Below, piece by piece: positions 6,879 through 8,952 of a stretch of DNA of 8,952 bases. Position 1 is the stretch's first letter, and every line of letters starts with the position of its first letter. The translations under genes and the position numbers were made by a program. The stretch spans positions 1-8,952 of the forward strand of contig JAQVFD010000069.1 in assembly GCA_028697435.1 (NCBI GenBank). The letters are read 5' to 3'. This DNA is from Clostridiaceae bacterium. GTDB lineage: Bacteria > Bacillota > Clostridia > Lutisporales > Lutisporaceae. The notes below the pieces were generated by a model, which did no database searches, was not told where the DNA came from, and saw only the letters and a program-made list of their open reading frames with translations.

Positions 6879-6903
6879 CATAATAAGTTATTGATTTATT
6901 ATG
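6879..6903 (-). terminator. Possible weak terminator after the methyltransferase gene
   Basis: CATAATAA (6879-6886) and TTATTATG (6896-6903) form an 8-bp stem made almost only of A-T pairs, with a nine-base loop, eight bases past the methyltransferase stop. On the minus strand only three T follow. It may be inefficient, which would allow read-through into the ilvD block. Confidence 0.3.
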
Positions 6904-6910
6904 CTAAGTT

Positions 6911-7627
6911 CTACATATCTCCCTGATCTTTTTTGCAGACGTATTGAGCAAGAAAGCCTTGGTCATATTCCACTTTATGAATTTTAAAGCCTGCGTGTTT
7001 TAACAACCCTTCCATTATCCAATCACAAGTAGAAAATTCCTCTCTTACTGCGGTTTCAACATCGCGTGCAAGTTCTTTTCCTGCTGATATAAGAGTTTCG
7101 GATATCCAGCGGTTAAAAAAATGCTGATAATTATTCATATCAAAAGAATAAACCGTATCTCTTATGTAAAGAGTCCCATCTTCTTTAAGCATATTGAATA
7201 TCCTTTTTAAAGCTATCATCTTCCAGAAATCCGGAAGATGATGCAGAGCTAGTTGAGTAATCACTACATCCACAAGTTCACCCGAATGTTGATAAGTCAA
7301 AAATCCTCCTTGATTAAAGTCAATATTATGTATGCCCTTCTTGTTGCTCTTTTGCTTCGCATACTCAAGCATATTAGCAGATACATCAATTGCAATGACT
7401 TTCTTGCAACGTTGTGCTACCGCACTGGCAAACTCTCCGGTTCCTGTTCCAAACTCAGCAACTGTATCCCCGGATCCTATATTGAGCAGATTGATGATAT
7501 TTTCTGTTTCCTGTTTAATGTCACGTAGTTTTGCCATTTGTTCATCATAGACTTCAACTTCGCTTAAGGTAGAGTAATCGGCTCCCACTTGCTTCATCTC
7601 GTTATATTGCCAAAAAAAACCTGTCAT
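6911..7627 (-). CDS. Class I SAM-dependent methyltransferase
   Basis: A 238-residue soluble protein with the Rossmann methyltransferase core at about residues 50-160. Motif I is VAEFGTGTGEFA (56-67), the SAM-binding glycine loop; the acidic residue ending strand two is in VIAIDVSANMLEYA (77-90); motif IV is VVITQLALHHLP (121-132); and RIFNMLKEDGTLYIRD (142-157) is the usual post-motif region. The fold resembles UbiE/Methyltransf_11-type enzymes, but the acceptor is not recognisable. The first 40 residues (with Trp and Tyr, then DYSTLSEVEVYDEQMAK) and the last 80 are probably the substrate-binding parts. Start: ATG with GGAGG about twelve bases upstream, slightly long. It is transcribed away from the GntR gene across a shared 308-base control region and lies upstream of ilvD on the same strand, 258 bases apart. 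Confidence 0.88.
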   Translation of the reverse strand: MTGFFWQYNEMKQVGADYSTLSEVEVYDEQMAKLRDIKQETENIINLLNIGSGDTVAEFGTGTGEFASAVAQRCKKVIAIDVSANMLEYAKQKSNKKGIHNIDFNQGGFLTYQHSGELVDVVITQLALHHLPDFWKMIALKRIFNMLKEDGTLYIRDTVYSFDMNNYQHFFNRWISETLISAGKELARDVETAVREEFSTCDWIMEGLLKHAGFKIHKVEYDQGFLAQYVCKKDQGDM

Positions 7628-7649
7628 AATTTTTATCTTCCTCCACTCT

Positions 7650-7664
7650 TTTCAATTTGAAGTA
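7650..7664 (-). promoter_or_regulatory. Shared palindromic element (TTCAAWTTGAA), methyltransferase copy
   Basis: Plus-strand TTTCAATTTGAAGTA is 14 of 15 identical to 6666-6680 before ilvD, with a perfect TTCAA-T-TTGAA palindrome. It lies just upstream of the methyltransferase ribosome site, close to the expected transcription start. Confidence 0.45.
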
Positions 7665-7671
7665 GCTTGCT

Positions 7672-7699
7672 CAGATAATAATACTTCATAGGAAGTCAA
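7672..7699 (-). promoter_or_regulatory. Putative methyltransferase promoter
   Basis: On the minus strand TTGACT (complement of 7694-7699) is a good -35. The -10 is less clear: TATCTG lies 16 bp downstream and TATTAT 13 bp downstream. The first GTTGTATGATGTCTTA copy begins two bases above this -35. Confidence 0.4.
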
Positions 7700-7701
7700 A
7701 G

Positions 7702-7717
7702 GTTGTATGATGTCTTA
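7702..7717 (+). promoter_or_regulatory. Repeated element copy 1 (putative GntR operator)
   Basis: GTTGTATGATGTCTTA, identical over 16 bases to 7763-7778. It lies two bases upstream of the methyltransferase -35, so it could control the leftward promoter. Confidence 0.55.
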
Positions 7718-7762
7718 CCGGACTAATTATAGGGAATCATTTTTAGAGAATTTTTTTCATAC

Positions 7763-7778
7763 GTTGTATGATGTCTTA
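7763..7778 (+). promoter_or_regulatory. Repeated element copy 2 (putative GntR operator)
   Basis: A perfect second copy of GTTGTATGATGTCTTA, 61 bp from copy 1. It directly abuts the TTGCAA -35 of the rightward promoter at 7779-7807. Its left part overlaps a small palindrome, CATAC-GTT-GTATG. Confidence 0.6.
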
Positions 7779-7807
7779 TTGCAATTTTAGTCTCTTTTTA
7801 TTATACT
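7779..7807 (+). promoter_or_regulatory. Putative GntR promoter P1
   Basis: TTGCAA (7779-7784), 17 bp, TATACT (7802-7807): a good sigma-A-type match that would give a leader of roughly 120 bases before the GTG at 7936. The -35 is bounded by repeated element copy 2. Confidence 0.5.
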
Positions 7808-7836
7808 GTCAACCTTTTTATCAAAATTATTTAAAG

Positions 7837-7854
7837 GTGATACTACGTCTTGCC
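7837..7854 (+). promoter_or_regulatory. Degenerate repeated element copy 3
   Basis: GTGATACTACGTCTTGCC matches 12 of 18 bases of the extended copy 1 sequence, including the GTCTT-x-CC end. It lies between the two predicted rightward promoters. A weak copy, supported mainly by its context. Confidence 0.3.
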
Positions 7855-7890
7855 AAAATAAAAAATTTTTGCTGGATTTTGCAAATATGT

Positions 7891-7906
7891 GTGGTATAAT
7901 GTCCTT
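7891..7906 (+). promoter_or_regulatory. GntR promoter P2 with degenerate repeated element copy 4 over its -10
   Basis: TGGTATAAT at 7892-7900 is an extended -10 with a perfect TATAAT box at 7895-7900; no good -35 is seen at usual spacing. The same bases, GTGGTATAATGTCCTT, match about 12 of 16 positions of the GTTGTATGATGTCTTA element, so a regulator bound here would block the promoter. This layout suggests autorepression by the downstream GntR protein. Confidence 0.5.
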
Positions 7907-7935
7907 GTTATAAAGTCAGTAAAAGGAGAGATAAA

Positions 7936-8625
7936 GTGGCTAATGGATTTATTCCTATTTCGCAAAGTATTGCCGATCAAATAAATGACATGATTTTTTT
8001 GCAAAAAAAATATCTGCCTAACGATAAGCTTCCGAATGAGAATAAACTTGCAGAAGAACTTGGGGTAAGTCGTACGACAATACGTGAGGCTGTAAAAACG
8101 CTTGTGGCAAATGGTGTGTTGACAATAGAGCGGGGGCGCGGAACATACGTTACCGCACAACCGGGCGCACAAAATGACCCTTTTGGTATTTCTTATATAG
8201 AGGATAAAAAGAAATTAGTGAATAATTGGTTCGAGATGCGTTTGATATTAGAGCCTGCAAATGTGCGGTTGGTAGTGGAGCGGGCAAGTGACGAAGAAAT
8301 ACAGGAAATAATCGACTGTGAAAAAAAAGCTGCCGAACTGATACGGTCCGGCAAATCTTTTTCGGCAGCCGACCAGCAGTTCCATGCAGCCATTGCAAAG
8401 GCAACACACAACAACGTAATTGAGCTGATGTTACCTGCTATTGAGGTTGCCATAAGAGATGCCATCAATACGGCAGTTTATGTGGGAGCCGGCGAGCGCG
8501 CTTTAGAAAATGCTCTGACCAATCATCACAATATCGCTCACTTTATAGAACAGCGAGATGCCGATGGTGCGGCTCTTGCCATGTATTATCATATTAAAAG
8601 AGGAATGACCGATTTGGATCAGTAA
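7936..8625 (+). CDS. GntR-family transcriptional regulator, FadR/FCD subfamily
   Basis: A 229-residue regulator. Residues 6-74 form the winged helix-turn-helix: LPNENKLAEELGVSRTTIRE (32-51) with recognition helix SRTTIREAV (45-53), and the wing IERGRGTYV (64-72). Residues about 95-222 form an all-helical FCD ligand domain. The motif Asp146-x3-His150, with His198 and His219, fits the metal site that binds carboxylate ligands in this family. Family knowledge: FCD regulators usually sense small organic or sugar acids, or fatty acyl derivatives, and release DNA on binding. Start: GTG with AAGGAG seven bases upstream. Repeated elements in the upstream region suggest autoregulation and control of the divergent methyltransferase. 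Control of the ilvD-TRAP block is plausible by ligand type, but no matching element was found in front of ilvD. Confidence 0.93.
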   Translation: MANGFIPISQSIADQINDMIFLQKKYLPNDKLPNENKLAEELGVSRTTIREAVKTLVANGVLTIERGRGTYVTAQPGAQNDPFGISYIEDKKKLVNNWFEMRLILEPANVRLVVERASDEEIQEIIDCEKKAAELIRSGKSFSAADQQFHAAIAKATHNNVIELMLPAIEVAIRDAINTAVYVGAGERALENALTNHHNIAHFIEQRDADGAALAMYYHIKRGMTDLDQ

Positions 8626-8647
8626 AGCTATATACCTCTTCAAACTA

Positions 8648-8693
8648 AAAAAGATATGATGAATGTATTTTTTGAAATTCATCATATCTTTTT
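8648..8693. terminator. Bidirectional terminator between the GntR gene and the tRNA/rRNA operon
   Basis: Bases 8648-8664 and 8677-8693 are a perfect 17-bp inverted repeat (AAAAAGATATGATGAAT and complement) with a 12-base loop. It ends in TTTTT on the plus strand and, by the A run at 8647-8652, in TTTTTT on the minus strand. It therefore serves the GntR gene from the left and the rRNA-tRNA transcript from the right. Confidence 0.88.
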
Positions 8694-8706
8694 ATTCATA
8701 AAAAAA

Positions 8707-8782
8707 TGGCTCCCCAAGTTGGACTCGAACCAACGACCCTGCGGTTAACAGCCGCATGCTCTACCGACTGAGCTATTGAGGA
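8707..8782 (-). tRNA. tRNA-Asn (anticodon GTT), CCA encoded
   Basis: On the minus strand the gene starts TCCTCAATAGCTCAG. Its 7-bp acceptor stem pairs bases 1-7 (TCCTCAA) with TTGGGGA, including one T-G wobble, followed by discriminator G and an encoded CCA (8707-8709). The D arm has AGCTCAGTCGGTAGAGC, the anticodon stem-loop GCGGCTGTTAACCGC reads GTT, and the T arm has GGTTCGAGTCC. Length is 76 bases. It is the last gene of the rRNA operon that enters from the right. Confidence 0.97.
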
Positions 8783-8789
8783 GCGGTTA

Positions 8790-8824
8790 CTTGTTGGCAC
8801 ATACTTTCGCATGTGCCAACAGGT
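8790..8824 (-). other. Spacer hairpin between 5S rRNA and tRNA-Asn
   Basis: TGTTGGCACAT (8792-8802) and ATGTGCCAACA (8811-8821) form a perfect 11-bp stem with an 8-base loop, extendable outward by one wobble and two more pairs. No T run follows in the rRNA direction, so it is more likely a processing site for separating 5S and tRNA precursors than a terminator. Confidence 0.6.
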
Positions 8825-8828
8825 TTTA

Positions 8829-8944
8829 CCTGGCGGCGTTCTACTCTCCCGGGACCCTGCGGTCCAAGTACCATCGACACCGGAGAGCTTAACTTCTGTG
8901 TTCGGGATGGGAACAGGTGTGGCCTCTCCGTCATTGCCACCAGA
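8829..8944 (-). rRNA. rrf: 5S ribosomal RNA
   Basis: On the minus strand the sequence runs from TCTGGTGGCAATGACGGAGA to AGAGTAGAACGCCGCCAGGT, about 116 bases. The 5' and 3' ends pair into the terminal helix, and the conserved internal stretch CCCATCCCGAACACAGAAGT is present. The exact ends are set by the helix and may be off by one or two bases. The 23S and 16S genes should lie beyond the right edge, because bases 8945-8952 are upstream spacer. Confidence 0.95.
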
Positions 8945-8952
8945 TTTTACGT

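Noticed and set aside
6653..6910. T-box or other known riboswitch in the ilvD leader
   Set aside because: The conserved T-box AGGGTGGNACCGCG-like sequence and specifier-loop features are absent, and no other known riboswitch core was recognised.
7702..7906. CRISPR-like array from the repeated 16-base element
   Set aside because: Only two copies are exact, the spacing is uneven (61, 74 and 54 bp) and the copies sit on promoter boxes, which fits operators rather than CRISPR repeats.
7843..8172. Minus-strand open frame over the GntR promoter and N-terminus
   Set aside because: It overlaps the clearly recognisable DNA-binding domain of the GntR gene and the repeated elements; its translation is rich in Cys and His without any motif.

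Overview
The window looks like chromosomal DNA from an anaerobic, low-to-moderate-GC Gram-positive bacterium of the class Clostridia. The signs are strong AGGAGG-type ribosome sites, frequent GTG/TTG starts, a lipoprotein-type solute-binding protein, a Firmicutes-type DUF4015 glycoside-hydrolase-like protein, and a 5S rRNA followed by tRNA-Asn with encoded CCA. This is inferred from gene style and cannot be narrowed to a genus by eye.

Layout, left to right. (1) 1-632 (+) is the 3' part of a LysR-family regulator cut by the window edge, closed by an intrinsic terminator at 676-723. (2) 776-1915 (-) is a secreted DUF4015-type putative glycoside hydrolase. (3) 2060-6652 (-) is a four-gene block read as ilvD, dctP, dctQ, dctM: a dihydroxy-acid dehydratase followed by a complete three-part TRAP transporter. 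It ends at a terminator at 2000-2032. A 12-bp hairpin between dctP and dctQ may set the excess of binding protein over membrane subunits. (4) 6653-6910 is a gene-free regulatory region with two tandem long inverted repeats and a consensus-like promoter facing right. (5) 6911-7627 (-) is a class I SAM-dependent methyltransferase. (6) 7628-7935 is a divergent control region with four copies of a GTTGTATGATGTCTTA-type element placed beside or over predicted promoters. (7) 7936-8625 (+) is a GntR regulator of the FadR/FCD type. (8) 8648-8693 is a bidirectional terminator, then tRNA-Asn (8707-8782, -) and 5S rRNA (8829-8944, -), the tail of an rRNA operon that continues beyond the right edge.

How the parts may work together (inference): the FCD-type GntR protein probably senses a small carboxylic acid, autoregulates through the repeated element, and may control the divergent methyltransferase. 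The TRAP system imports an organic acid, and its co-transcription with ilvD suggests that the imported compound is a dihydroxy or sugar acid that this dehydratase processes, or that uptake is tied to branched-chain amino acid synthesis. ilvD and the methyltransferase share a palindromic TTCAAWTTGAA element just upstream of their ribosome sites, which hints at common control. No mobile element, CRISPR array or plainly novel multi-gene system is visible; the most interesting content lies in the two intergenic control regions.
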